Shown: piece after piece, positions 29,340-37,448 of the stretch
Layout: each line of letters opens with the position of its first letter
Numbering within the stretch: position 1 is the first letter of the stretch
Notes under the pieces: generated by a model
What the model saw: only the letters and a program-made list of their open reading frames with translations
Told to the model about the DNA's origin: nothing
The model's database searches: none
Translations under genes and position numbers: made by a program
Origin: Leclercia pneumoniae
GTDB taxonomy: Bacteria > Pseudomonadota > Gammaproteobacteria > Enterobacterales > Enterobacteriaceae
DNA length: 64,000 nt
Direction: 5' to 3'
Assembly (NCBI RefSeq): GCF_017348915.1
Contig: NZ_CP071383.1
Location: 558,001-622,000, forward strand

Positions 29340-29355
29340 CTAAAAAGGTTGTAAA

Positions 29356-30033
29356 ATGAACTGGGACTGGATTTTCTTTGATGCCGACGAAACGCTGTTT
29401 ACTTTCGATTCGTTTGGCGGCTTACAGCGGATGTTTCTGGATTACAGCATCACCTTTACCGCTGAGGATTTTCAGGATTACCAGGCGGTGAACAAACCTT
29501 TGTGGGTCGATTACCAGAATGGCGCCATCACTGCGTTACAGCTGCAACATCAGCGTTTTGACCTCTGGGCCGGCCGCCTGAACGTCAGCCCTGGCGTACT
29601 GAATGATGCCTTCCTTAATGCGATGGCTGAAATCTGCGCTCCGCTGCCGGGTGCCGTCTCTTTGCTGGATTCATTGAAAGGCAAAGCGAAGCTGGGGATT
29701 ATCACCAACGGCTTTACGGCACTGCAGCAGATCCGCCTCGAACGCACGGGTCTGCGTGACTACTTTGATGCGCTGGTGATCTCAGAAGAGGTCGGCGTAC
29801 CAAAACCGGATCCGCGTATTTTTGACTATGCGCTGGAGCTTGCCGGTAATCCGGATCGCGCCCGCGTACTGATGGTGGGCGATACCGCAGAGTCTGATAT
29901 TCGCGGCGGCATGAACGCCGGGCTGGCTACCTGCTGGCTAAATGCGCACGGTCGCGCGCTGCCTGAAGGCATCGAACCGACCTGGACCGTTACCTCGTTG
30001 AGCGAACTGGAGCAGCTCCTGTGTAAACACTGA
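29356..30033 (+). CDS. yjjG: YjjG, house-cleaning pyrimidine nucleotidase (HAD family)
   Basis: 225-residue HAD phosphatase that in E. coli dephosphorylates non-canonical and pyrimidine monophosphates such as dUMP and dTMP. Motif I is FFDADETLF (nucleophile D9, acid D11), motif II is IITNGF, motif III is the Lys in VPKPDPRIF and motif IV is VGDTAESDI. It is 16 nt after rimI and in the same operon. Confidence 0.94.
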   Translation: MNWDWIFFDADETLFTFDSFGGLQRMFLDYSITFTAEDFQDYQAVNKPLWVDYQNGAITALQLQHQRFDLWAGRLNVSPGVLNDAFLNAMAEICAPLPGAVSLLDSLKGKAKLGIITNGFTALQQIRLERTGLRDYFDALVISEEVGVPKPDPRIFDYALELAGNPDRARVLMVGDTAESDIRGGMNAGLATCWLNAHGRALPEGIEPTWTVTSLSELEQLLCKH

Positions 30034-30123
30034 TTGCCTCCCCCCCGTTGATGGGTAAAATAGCCGCAATTTTTCGTATTCATCATGCGTGGCGCTTCGC
30101 CGTGCTTACTTAGAAGATTAATT

Positions 30124-31713
30124 ATGACGTTGTCTCCTTATTTGCAGGAGGTGGCCAAGCGCCGCACTTTTGCCATTATTTCTCACCCGGATGCCGGTAA
30201 AACCACCATCACCGAAAAGGTGCTGCTGTTCGGACAGGCGATCCAGACCGCCGGTACCGTAAAAGGTCGCGGCTCTAGCCAGCATGCAAAATCTGACTGG
30301 ATGGAGATGGAAAAGCAGCGTGGTATCTCTATTACCACCTCCGTGATGCAGTTCCCCTATCACGACTGCCTGGTCAACCTGCTGGACACCCCGGGCCACG
30401 AAGACTTCTCCGAAGATACTTACCGTACTCTGACGGCGGTGGACTGCTGTCTGATGGTGATCGACGCCGCGAAAGGTGTTGAAGACAGGACCCGTAAGCT
30501 GATGGAAGTGACCCGTCTGCGCGATACGCCGATCCTTACTTTCATGAACAAACTCGACCGTGACATCCGTGATCCGATGGAGCTGATGGATGAAGTGGAG
30601 AACGAGCTGAAGATCGCCTGTGCGCCTATCACCTGGCCGATTGGCTGCGGGAAGCTGTTCAAAGGGGTGTATCACCTCTATAAAGACGAAACCTACCTCT
30701 ATCAGACCGGTAAAGGCCACACCATCCAGGAAGTCCGTATCGTGAAGGGGCTGGATAACCCGGATCTGGACGCGGCGGTTGGCGAAGAGTTGGCAGCGCA
30801 GCTGCGCGATGAGCTGGAGCTGGTCAAAGGTGCTTCTCACGAGTTCGATAAAGAGCTGTTCCTGAGCGGGGATATCACCCCGGTCTTCTTTGGTACCGCG
30901 CTGGGTAACTTTGGCGTAGACCATATGCTCGACGGCCTGGTGGAGTGGGCGCCGAAGCCGATGCCACGTAAAACCGACACCCGTGAAGTGGAAGCGCAGG
31001 AGGAGAAATTCACCGGCTTCGTATTCAAAATTCAGGCCAACATGGATCCGAAACACCGTGACCGCGTCGCCTTTATGCGCGTGGTGTCCGGCAAGTACGA
31101 AAAGGGCATGAAACTGCGCCAGGTACGTATCGGTAAAGACGTGGTGATCTCCGACGCGCTGACCTTCATGGCGGGCGACCGTTCGCATGTAGAAGAGGCG
31201 TATCCGGGTGACATCATTGGTCTGCACAACCACGGTACTATCCAGATTGGCGATACCTTCACCCAGGGTGAAATGATGAAGTTCACCGGTATTCCGAACT
31301 TCGCTCCGGAACTGTTCCGCCGTATTCGTCTGCGCGATCCGCTGAAGCAGAAACAACTGCTCAAAGGGCTGGTCCAGCTCTCCGAAGAGGGTGCGGTACA
31401 GGTATTCCGCCCTATCGCCAACAACGATCTGATCGTAGGGGCGGTGGGTGTACTGCAGTTCGACGTGGTGGTTGCCCGTCTGAAGAGCGAGTACAACGTG
31501 GAAGCGATTTACGAATCGGTCAACGTCGCGACCGCCCGTTGGGTAGAATGTGCCGATGTGAAGAAATTCGAAGAGTTCAAGCGCAAAAACGAAGTTCAAC
31601 TGGCGCTGGATGGAGGTGATAACCTCACCTATATCGCGCCAACTATGGTGAACCTGAACCTCACTCAAGAACGTTACCCTGACGTACAGTTCCGCAAAAC
31701 CCGCGAGCACTAA
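30124..31713 (+). CDS. prfC: PrfC, peptide chain release factor 3
   Basis: 529-residue translational GTPase that recycles RF1 and RF2 from the ribosome. G1 is [10 protein letters not shown]3 DTPGHEDF and G4 NKLD, followed by the beta-barrel domains II and III. ATG 30124 gives [17 protein letters not shown], identical to the E. coli N-terminus and the same length. An in-frame upstream ATG at 30085 lacks a ribosome site. A perfect hairpin follows the stop. Confidence 0.97.
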   Translation: MTLSPYLQEVAKRRTFAIISHPDAGKTTITEKVLLFGQAIQTAGTVKGRGSSQHAKSDWMEMEKQRGISITTSVMQFPYHDCLVNLLDTPGHEDFSEDTYRTLTAVDCCLMVIDAAKGVEDRTRKLMEVTRLRDTPILTFMNKLDRDIRDPMELMDEVENELKIACAPITWPIGCGKLFKGVYHLYKDETYLYQTGKGHTIQEVRIVKGLDNPDLDAAVGEELAAQLRDELELVKGASHEFDKELFLSGDITPVFFGTALGNFGVDHMLDGLVEWAPKPMPRKTDTREVEAQEEKFTGFVFKIQANMDPKHRDRVAFMRVVSGKYEKGMKLRQVRIGKDVVISDALTFMAGDRSHVEEAYPGDIIGLHNHGTIQIGDTFTQGEMMKFTGIPNFAPELFRRIRLRDPLKQKQLLKGLVQLSEEGAVQVFRPIANNDLIVGAVGVLQFDVVVARLKSEYNVEAIYESVNVATARWVECADVKKFEEFKRKNEVQLALDGGDNLTYIAPTMVNLNLTQERYPDVQFRKTREH

Positions 31714-31721
31714 TCCCCTCT

Positions 31722-31747
31722 CAGAGCACGGCTGTCGCCGTGCTCTG
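31722..31747 (+). terminator. Terminator-like hairpin after prfC
   Basis: 11-bp perfect stem CAGAGCACGGC/GCCGTGCTCTG with loop TGTC, 8 nt past the stop codon. The tail CTTAATTCC is only moderately T-rich. Confidence 0.7.
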
Positions 31748-32017
31748 CTTAATTCCCTGCCTTATTAACTCCTTGCGGAATGTTCTTAAATCACCGCGAT
31801 TTGCTTTTGGTTGTTCATTTTTTCCTCGATTCTGAAAGCGGCGTTAAAATTGTGATCTATATTTAACTCAGTGTTTAACACCGGGTGTGGATGAAAGCTC
31901 TGTTCAATGCGTGTTGATAAGTCTCTCATCCTCACCCTGTGTTCTCTCACAATATTAAAGACTGAATCTAAGGGATATTCGTCGCTCGAATAACGAGTAG
32001 ATAACAGGAGTACATCG
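31748..32017 (+). promoter_or_regulatory. osmY upstream region
   Basis: 270 nt without a gene between the prfC hairpin and osmY. In E. coli this region carries the sigma-S-dependent, osmotically induced osmY promoter with Lrp, CRP and IHF sites. Here the segment is AT-rich, but I cannot fix the -10 with confidence by eye. Confidence 0.4.
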
Positions 32018-32635
32018 ATGAATATGAAAAGTGTGAAGATTTCAAAAACCCTGCTGGCCGTCATGTTGGGCAGTGCCCTGGTAAGTGGTTCCGCGCTGGC
32101 GGAAGAGACCACCACGGACAAGGCGCAAAACAGCGCGAGCAGCGCAGGTGAAAAAATCGATAGCTCTATGAATAAAGTCGGTAATTTCATGGATGACAGT
32201 GCTATCACGGCTAAAGTTAAAGCGGCATTGGTGGATCACGATAATATCAAGAGCACCGATATCTCCGTGAAAACGGAAAAAGCTGTCGTCACCCTGAGTG
32301 GCTTCGTTGAAAGCCAGGCACAAGCCGAACAGGCTGTGAAAGTGGCGAAAGAGGTTGAGGGTGTCTCCTCAGTCAGCGACAAACTGCATGTACGTGATGG
32401 TAAAGAGCAGGGCGTTAAAGGCTATGCAGGCGATACTGCAACCACCAGCGAAATCAAAGCTAAACTGTTAGCAGATGACATCGTTCCGTCACGTAAAGTG
32501 AAAGTTGAAACTACCGATGGCGTGGTTCAGCTCTCCGGTACGGTTGACTCTCAGGCGCAGGTAGACCGCGCTGAAAGCATCGCGAAAGCGGTTGATGGCG
32601 TGAAAAGCGTTAAAAACGACCTGAAATCGAAATAA
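32018..32635 (+). CDS. osmY: OsmY, periplasmic two-BON-domain stress chaperone
   Basis: 205-residue periplasmic protein induced by osmotic stress and stationary phase. A signal peptide (about residues 1-29, ending SGSALAEE) is followed by two BON domains, roughly 57-125 and 136-204, each with the VxLSGxVxSQAQ strand-turn ([24 protein letters not shown]). In E. coli it acts as a chaperone for some outer-membrane and autotransporter proteins. ATG 32018 follows ACAGGAG. The linker after the signal is a little longer than in E. coli. Confidence 0.96.
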   Translation: MNMKSVKISKTLLAVMLGSALVSGSALAEETTTDKAQNSASSAGEKIDSSMNKVGNFMDDSAITAKVKAALVDHDNIKSTDISVKTEKAVVTLSGFVESQAQAEQAVKVAKEVEGVSSVSDKLHVRDGKEQGVKGYAGDTATTSEIKAKLLADDIVPSRKVKVETTDGVVQLSGTVDSQAQVDRAESIAKAVDGVKSVKNDLKSK

Positions 32636-32650
32636 AAAATCTAAATTCGC

Positions 32651-32672
32651 CCTTCTGGCTGAGGCCAGAAGG
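32651..32672 (+). terminator. Hairpin after osmY
   Basis: 9-bp stem CCTTCTGGC/GCCAGAAGG with loop TGAG, 15 nt after the stop. There is no T-run afterwards, so it may stabilise the 3' end or terminate only partly ahead of ytjA. Confidence 0.5.
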
Positions 32673-32761
32673 CGAGATCAGAATTACACCTGTAGATATC
32701 GCGTGAGCATCTGAGCGCTCAGATTTAGCGGTCGACATTAACTATGGTAAAGGAGAGGCTT

Positions 32762-32923
32762 ATGTTTCGTTGGGGCATTATATTTCTGGTTATCGCGTTA
32801 ATTGCCGCCGCTCTTGGTTTTGGCGGACTGGCGGGTACCGCGGCTGGCGCGGCGAAAATTGTCTTCGTTGTCGGTATTGTTCTGTTCCTGGTCAGCCTGT
32901 TCACCGGACGACGCCGTCCGTAG
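32762..32923 (+). CDS. ytjA: YtjA, small DUF1328 membrane protein
   Basis: 53-residue inner-membrane protein ([20 protein letters not shown], ..., FTGRRRP) with two hydrophobic helices joined by a Gly/Ala-rich turn and a basic C-terminus. It is almost identical to E. coli YtjA, whose function is unknown. ATG 32762 follows AAAGGAGAGG. Downstream of osmY and followed by a clear terminator, it may be co-expressed under stress. Confidence 0.93.
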   Translation: MFRWGIIFLVIALIAAALGFGGLAGTAAGAAKIVFVVGIVLFLVSLFTGRRRP

Positions 32924-32962
32924 CAACAGCTAATCCGTAGCACGGATATACCGGAGCATCTT

Positions 32963-32989
32963 AAAAGCCAGTCCTTGCGACTGGCTTTT
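32963..32989 (+). terminator. Rho-independent terminator of ytjA
   Basis: 11-bp stem AAAAGCCAGTC/GACTGGCTTTT, loop CTTGC. The A/T ends make it usable in both directions. Confidence 0.85.
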
Positions 32990-33059
32990 CCCGTTTGAGG
33001 AACAGGCCACGTTTGCGTTACTGTGTCCTGACACAATAATTAAAAACAGGAAGGCAGAG

Positions 33060-34130
33060 GTGGGTCAGCGAATTCCCGTTACGCTCGGCAATATTGCGCC
33101 GCTGGCGATAAAACCCTTTCGCCCGGGGCAGATAGCATTAGTCTGCGAAGGCGGGGGGCAGCGTGGCATCTTCACAGCAGGGGTGCTGGATGAGTTTATG
33201 CGCGCGCAATTTAACCCCTTCGATCTCTATTTCGGCACCTCTGCGGGTGCGCAAAATCTCTCTGCCTATGTCTGTAATCAGCCCGGTTATGCCCGCAAGG
33301 TCATTATGCGCTACACCACCTCGCGGGAGTTTTTTGACCCGGTACGTTTTGTGCGGGGAGGAAATCTGATCGATCTCGACTGGCTACTGGACTCTACCTC
33401 TCGTCAAATGCCGCTGGCGATGGACACCGCCGCGAGGCTGTTTGATACCGGTAAGTCTTTCTGGATGTGCGCAAGTCGCAGCGATGACTATACGCCGGGC
33501 TATTTTTCCCCGCTGAAAGAGAACTGGCTGGATATTATCCGCGCCTCGAGCGCCATACCGGGTTTCTATCGCAATGGCGCCACGCTGGATGGCATTAACT
33601 ATCTGGACGGCGGCGTTAGCGATGCCATTCCGGTGCAGGAGGCGGCCCGGCGTGGAGCACAGACAATCGTGGTGATCCGCACGGTTCCCTCCCAGATGTA
33701 CTACACCCCCCAGTGGTTTAAGCGCATGGAGCGCTGGCTTGGGGAGAGCAGCCTGCAGCCGCTGATGAATCTCGTACATCATCATGAGATGACTTATCAC
33801 GCGATCCAGCAATTTATCGATAAGCCGCCGGGAAAGGTGCGCGTCATCGAAATCTATCCGCCCAGGCCTTTAAGCAGTATGGCGCTGGGCAGTCGTCTGC
33901 CCGCGCTGCGGGAAGATTACAAAACAGGGCGCCAGTGTGGGCGTTATTTTCTGGCTACCCTCGGCAAGCTGCTGGCGGAAAGTCCACCGCTGCGCCGCCA
34001 TACGCGGCTTATCCCCCCGGCTACGGTGGTGGTACCGCCTGCAACCGTGGCCAACGATGCCGTTACCACGCCGCTGGTTGATATTCCCCAGGCGAACGAT
34101 ACGCTGTTTGATAACGAGGATTTAGCGTGA
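33060..34130 (+). CDS. yjjU: YjjU, patatin-like phospholipase family protein
   Basis: 356-residue patatin-fold hydrolase. The oxyanion loop is CEGGGQRGIF (residues 29-38), the nucleophile S61 lies in GTSAG and the dyad aspartate D183 in YLDGG. The substrate is unknown. It starts at GTG 33060 after AGGCAGAG, giving MGQRIPVTLGNIAPL as in E. coli. It overlaps yjjV by 4 nt. The C-terminal 50 residues are Pro/Thr-rich and variable. Confidence 0.92.
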   Translation: MGQRIPVTLGNIAPLAIKPFRPGQIALVCEGGGQRGIFTAGVLDEFMRAQFNPFDLYFGTSAGAQNLSAYVCNQPGYARKVIMRYTTSREFFDPVRFVRGGNLIDLDWLLDSTSRQMPLAMDTAARLFDTGKSFWMCASRSDDYTPGYFSPLKENWLDIIRASSAIPGFYRNGATLDGINYLDGGVSDAIPVQEAARRGAQTIVVIRTVPSQMYYTPQWFKRMERWLGESSLQPLMNLVHHHEMTYHAIQQFIDKPPGKVRVIEIYPPRPLSSMALGSRLPALREDYKTGRQCGRYFLATLGKLLAESPPLRRHTRLIPPATVVVPPATVANDAVTTPLVDIPQANDTLFDNEDLA

Positions 34131-34909
34131 GTTACCGCTTTGTAGACACCCATTGCCATTTCGATTTTCCCCCGTTTACTGGCGATGAGACGGCCAGCAT
34201 CGAGAGGGCGGCAAAGGTGGGCGTGGAGGCGATCATCGTGCCCGCTATTCAGGCAGCGCGCTTTGAGCAGGTATTGCAATTAGTAGGCGGGCATCCGGCT
34301 CTGTATGCTGCCCTCGGCCTGCATCCTATCGTGATCGAAACCCATCAGGAGCGCGATCTGGAGGCGCTGGAAGCGGCGCTTCAGGCCAGGCCTGAAAAGC
34401 TGGTGGCCATCGGCGAGATCGGCCTCGATCTGTATCGCGCTGATCCCCAGTTTGCGCGCCAGGAAGCGATCCTCGAGGCCCAGTTAAAACTGGCAAAACG
34501 CTATGAGCTACCGGTGATTCTTCACTCCCGCCGTACTCACGATAAGCTGGCTATGCACCTTAAGCGGCAGGATCTTCCGCGTACCGGGGTGGTGCACGGC
34601 TTTGCCGGCAGCCTGCAGCAGGCGCAGCGGTTTATCGACATGGGTTACAAAATTGGCGTCGGCGGCACCATTACCTACCCGCGTGCCAGTAAAACGCGTG
34701 ATGTGATGGCGCAGCTGCCACTCTCCGCGCTATTGCTGGAGACCGATGCGCCTGACATGCCGCTTAACGGTTTTCAGGGGCAACCGAATCGCCCCGAGCA
34801 GGCGGCCCGGGTCTTCGCCACTCTCTGCGAACTGCGAAATGAACCCCCAGAGGCGATCGCCGGGGCGCTGCTGGATAATACCCGCGCGCTCTTTGATCTG
34901 CCGCTTTAG
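34127..34909 (+). CDS. yjjV: YjjV, TatD-family metal-dependent hydrolase
   Basis: 260-residue TIM-barrel hydrolase of the TatD DNase family. Metal ligands are the DTHCHFD start (H9, H11), GEIGLDLY, HSRRTHD, HGFAG and ETDAPDMP. The likely activity is 3'-5' exonuclease or phosphoesterase, as in other TatD proteins. GTG start overlaps the yjjU stop (GTGA). In E. coli yjjW and yjjI follow; here the sulfatase module follows instead. Confidence 0.92.
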   Translation: MSYRFVDTHCHFDFPPFTGDETASIERAAKVGVEAIIVPAIQAARFEQVLQLVGGHPALYAALGLHPIVIETHQERDLEALEAALQARPEKLVAIGEIGLDLYRADPQFARQEAILEAQLKLAKRYELPVILHSRRTHDKLAMHLKRQDLPRTGVVHGFAGSLQQAQRFIDMGYKIGVGGTITYPRASKTRDVMAQLPLSALLLETDAPDMPLNGFQGQPNRPEQAARVFATLCELRNEPPEAIAGALLDNTRALFDLPL

Positions 34910-35006
34910 AAAGAGTGGTTGCCGTTATACTCATGAGCCTCTTCTGCCTGCGGATGCTGAGGGGGCTGGCGGGTTTACAAGACGATGTTTTTGTTAGCGA
35001 TTGCGT

Positions 35007-35273
35007 TCAATCTCTCAGCCCAGCCGCTAATAATAAGAGCGTGCCAGCCGTCACCACGATCAGAGAAATAAAAGCGTATTTCCCGCGACCAAGCCCGCAA
35101 AAAAGCGATACCGAGCCACCCATCAAGAGTGTGCCTGCGATTGCATAAAGCACTTCTCCATATTTTCCCCAACCCCGCAGACACAACAGCGCAGGAATAA
35201 TCATCGACCAGCCTGTTCTTCGCCAGGAAAGTTCGGTCCTTTCCGGCTGAAGGCCGGGATCGCCAGTCGTCAT
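35007..35273 (-). CDS. DUF202 membrane protein, YidG-like (short)
   Basis: 88-residue membrane protein with the DUF202 N-terminal signature DPGLQPERTELSWRRT followed by about two hydrophobic helices. It resembles E. coli YidG, which is about 120 residues, so this version is shortened at the C-terminus. Its ATG overlaps the stop of the preceding DUF202 gene by 4 nt. It is the last gene of the minus-strand sulfatase operon. DUF202 is also the fold of yeast Vtc1. Its role next to sulfatases is unknown. Confidence 0.75.
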   Translation of the reverse strand: MTTGDPGLQPERTELSWRRTGWSMIIPALLCLRGWGKYGEVLYAIAGTLLMGGSVSLFCGLGRGKYAFISLIVVTAGTLLLLAAGLRD

Positions 35274-35659
35274 GGTTTTCCCTGCCAGAGCAAGATCCCA
35301 AGTGAAACAGAAAGCACAACCATCAAAGCAGAAAGGATTACGAGTGCACGGGTATAAGGTAAATTTGTCGCCAGCCGCATGGCATACTCATTACGTCGCC
35401 AGCGGCGCCATGCCATAAATCCCATCAGGGACGCACTTAGCAGAAGCGTTGTCGAGATAGCTATACGTAACTCTCCGGATGAGAGTTGAGGAGAAAATTG
35501 TTCAATTCCTACGGCGCCAGCCATCAGCGCAAGTGCCGTGCGGATCCAGGCAAGAAAAGTTCGTTCGTTTGCGAGAGTGAAGCGGTAGTCTGGCGTTTTA
35601 CCCGCCAGCCACCATTTACCTCTGGGTCGTACGGACGAGACGTTATCCTGTTGACTCAC
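35270..35659 (-). CDS. DUF202 membrane protein, YidH-like
   Basis: 129 residues with three predicted membrane helices and the motif RFTLANERTFLAWIRTALALM, as in E. coli YidH. It starts at GTG 35659 behind AAAGGA, overlapping the 3' end of the RpiR regulator gene by 17 nt. In E. coli yidG and yidH sit beside the sulfatase gene yidJ and maturase yidF, so the same pairing here is unlikely to be chance. A membrane partner or small-ion transport role is speculative. Confidence 0.8.
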   Translation of the reverse strand: MSQQDNVSSVRPRGKWWLAGKTPDYRFTLANERTFLAWIRTALALMAGAVGIEQFSPQLSSGELRIAISTTLLLSASLMGFMAWRRWRRNEYAMRLATNLPYTRALVILSALMVVLSVSLGILLWQGKP

Positions 35660-36524
35660 GTTTAATCCTTTCTTTAATTAGCAATTCTTTTATCGACAGT
35701 CCGGTTGATGCACTGTCTCGTAGGTTATGGCGTGTCACTTCAGTACATAAGAATTCAATGATGAATAGCTGCGAAATACGCGTAGCAATGGAGTCGCCCT
35801 GATAGGGGCCTGCACTGCCGCAGGTTAATAGCCAGGTTTCTGCAAGTTCAGTCAGCGGTGACTGGGGGCTATGCGTGATTGCCAGACGCTGTGCTCCCGC
35901 TTTCTTTGCCAGCCTGAATGCGTTGACCACTTCCGGCGTTTCACCGGAATGGGAGAAGGCGATGACCAGATCGTTGGGCTTCAGGTTGGCAAGCTTTAGC
36001 GTCATGGTGAAGCGATCGGTATAGGCTTCAGAATCAATACCTTGACGGTTCATTTTGTCTCTCGCTTCCATGGCTGAAAGCCCTGAAGCGCCAAATCCGA
36101 CAAACAGAACGCGGTTGGCCGTCAATAAGCGCTCCACCACTGGATTAACGACTTTCATATCAAGCAGGCCGATAGTCTCATTGAGGGTGGTTGCCACTGT
36201 CATTGAGATCTTCTGCGCTACGTCATTGCGCGTGTCATCCAGAAAAATATCCGGTGAGGTGGGCAAAAGCTGGTCGGTCTCTTCCAGCAACTCGCGCTTC
36301 AGGGCTGATTTCAGTTCCAGCAACCCGGTATAACCGATCTTCTTACAAAAACGCACGATCGTGGCTTCGCTGACTGAGATAGCTTCTGCCAGTTTACGCA
36401 CCGGCATCTGTGCCACCGCTGCGGGCTGCTCAAGAATAAAGCGGGCAATATGTTGGTCAGTTTCACTCAATCCCGACATGATATTGCTGATATAAACCCG
36501 AACATTCTCGCGATTAGCGCTCAT
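35643..36524 (-). CDS. MurR/RpiR-family regulator of the sulfatase-PTS operon
   Basis: 293-residue regulator with an N-terminal RpiR helix-turn-helix (AEAISVSEATIVRFCKKIGY, about residues 45-64) and a C-terminal SIS sugar-phosphate-binding domain (VGFGASG, FSHSGETPEVV). Such proteins sense phosphosugars. I start at ATG 36524 (MSANRENVRVY), preceded by AGGTGTAGCG. An in-frame start at 36596 would overlap the epimerase gene and adds no conserved sequence. Encoded inside the operon it probably controls, with twin palindromes at 40790-40836 as candidate sites. Confidence 0.85.
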   Translation of the reverse strand: MSANRENVRVYISNIMSGLSETDQHIARFILEQPAAVAQMPVRKLAEAISVSEATIVRFCKKIGYTGLLELKSALKRELLEETDQLLPTSPDIFLDDTRNDVAQKISMTVATTLNETIGLLDMKVVNPVVERLLTANRVLFVGFGASGLSAMEARDKMNRQGIDSEAYTDRFTMTLKLANLKPNDLVIAFSHSGETPEVVNAFRLAKKAGAQRLAITHSPQSPLTELAETWLLTCGSAGPYQGDSIATRISQLFIIEFLCTEVTRHNLRDSASTGLSIKELLIKERIKRESTG

Positions 36525-36579
36525 CGCTACACCTGACCTTAAGCATGATGAATAAGCGGATATTTTGGCAATACCCCGC

Positions 36580-37446
36580 TCATGCGTCCACCGCAAAACG
36601 TAGCTTCACTCTGAATGCCTCGTTTTCATTCGGCTTAAGCTGTCGTATCCCACGCTTGTGAGTTATATCCCCTTTGAATCCTGGGCAATCGGTCGTACCC
36701 GCCAGGGGTTCAATGCAGAGTAAATCGGCACCGGGAACTCCCCACAGTGCCAGCCAATCTTGTGTGCCCGTCTCCAGCGACATCACCACGTTACCTTCAG
36801 GATTACGGATAAAAATCTGCCGCTGCTGGCAGTTCCCGAAGTAAACGGCCCCTTCGCGAAATGAGGACGGCTCAAGCGGAAAGGTCCCGGTGGTCTGGAA
36901 TTGCTCTTCTGTGATTAGCGTTCTGTTCCGGGTAAGGAATGGCCCCCGCACCGGATTATCTGCAAACTCAACATGCCAGCCAGGCTGGCTGGCTATCGGT
37001 AAGGCAAAGCCCGGATGCCAGCCAATGGAGTACCAGAAAGGGCGATCGTCATCATTAAAAATCTGCTGCGATACGCAAATCCCCTCCCTTTCAAGAGTAA
37101 CTTCATACCTGATACGCCATCGCCAGGGCCATTGTTTCATTGTTTCGGTCGTTGCCATGGCCTCGAGAAGAACATGGTTGTTACCTTTACTGAGACAGGA
37201 AAATGTCTGGTGACGTAAAAAACCGTGTGGCGCTAAGGCCAGGAAGTGCCCGTTAACCCTGATTCCGCCCTGAACAAGTCCTCCTACAACAGGAAAAAGC
37301 TGTGTGGCGGAATGATTCCAGACGTCAGCTTGTGGTTGCCACAGCCATTCCCCCCCTGTCTGTTTATCACGCAGGCTGCAAAGTTCCCCGCCGAGTGCAT
37401 TGACTGAGACCTGAAAGCGGTCATTGCCAATCGTCCAGACATTCAT
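36580..37446 (-). CDS. Aldose 1-epimerase family protein (LacX-like mutarotase)
   Basis: 288-residue galactose-mutarotase-fold enzyme of the LacX subgroup. Likely catalytic histidines are H74 (APHGFLRHQ) and H144 (GWHPGF), with catalytic glutamate E246 (CIEPLAGTTD) and R78. It interconverts alpha and beta anomers of a free or phosphorylated sugar. It begins 2 nt after the sulfatase stop, so translation is tightly coupled. A mutarotase in a sulfosugar operon has precedent in E. coli yihR, which acts on sulfoquinovose; that enzyme has a different substrate chemistry. Confidence 0.87.
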   Translation of the reverse strand: MNVWTIGNDRFQVSVNALGGELCSLRDKQTGGEWLWQPQADVWNHSATQLFPVVGGLVQGGIRVNGHFLALAPHGFLRHQTFSCLSKGNNHVLLEAMATTETMKQWPWRWRIRYEVTLEREGICVSQQIFNDDDRPFWYSIGWHPGFALPIASQPGWHVEFADNPVRGPFLTRNRTLITEEQFQTTGTFPLEPSSFREGAVYFGNCQQRQIFIRNPEGNVVMSLETGTQDWLALWGVPGADLLCIEPLAGTTDCPGFKGDITHKRGIRQLKPNENEAFRVKLRFAVDA

Positions 37447-37448
37447 GG

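Noticed and set aside
30118-31710. Long open frame antisense to prfC
   Set aside because: It mirrors the release-factor gene codon for codon, its residues are low-complexity and match no family, and prfC is clearly the real gene.
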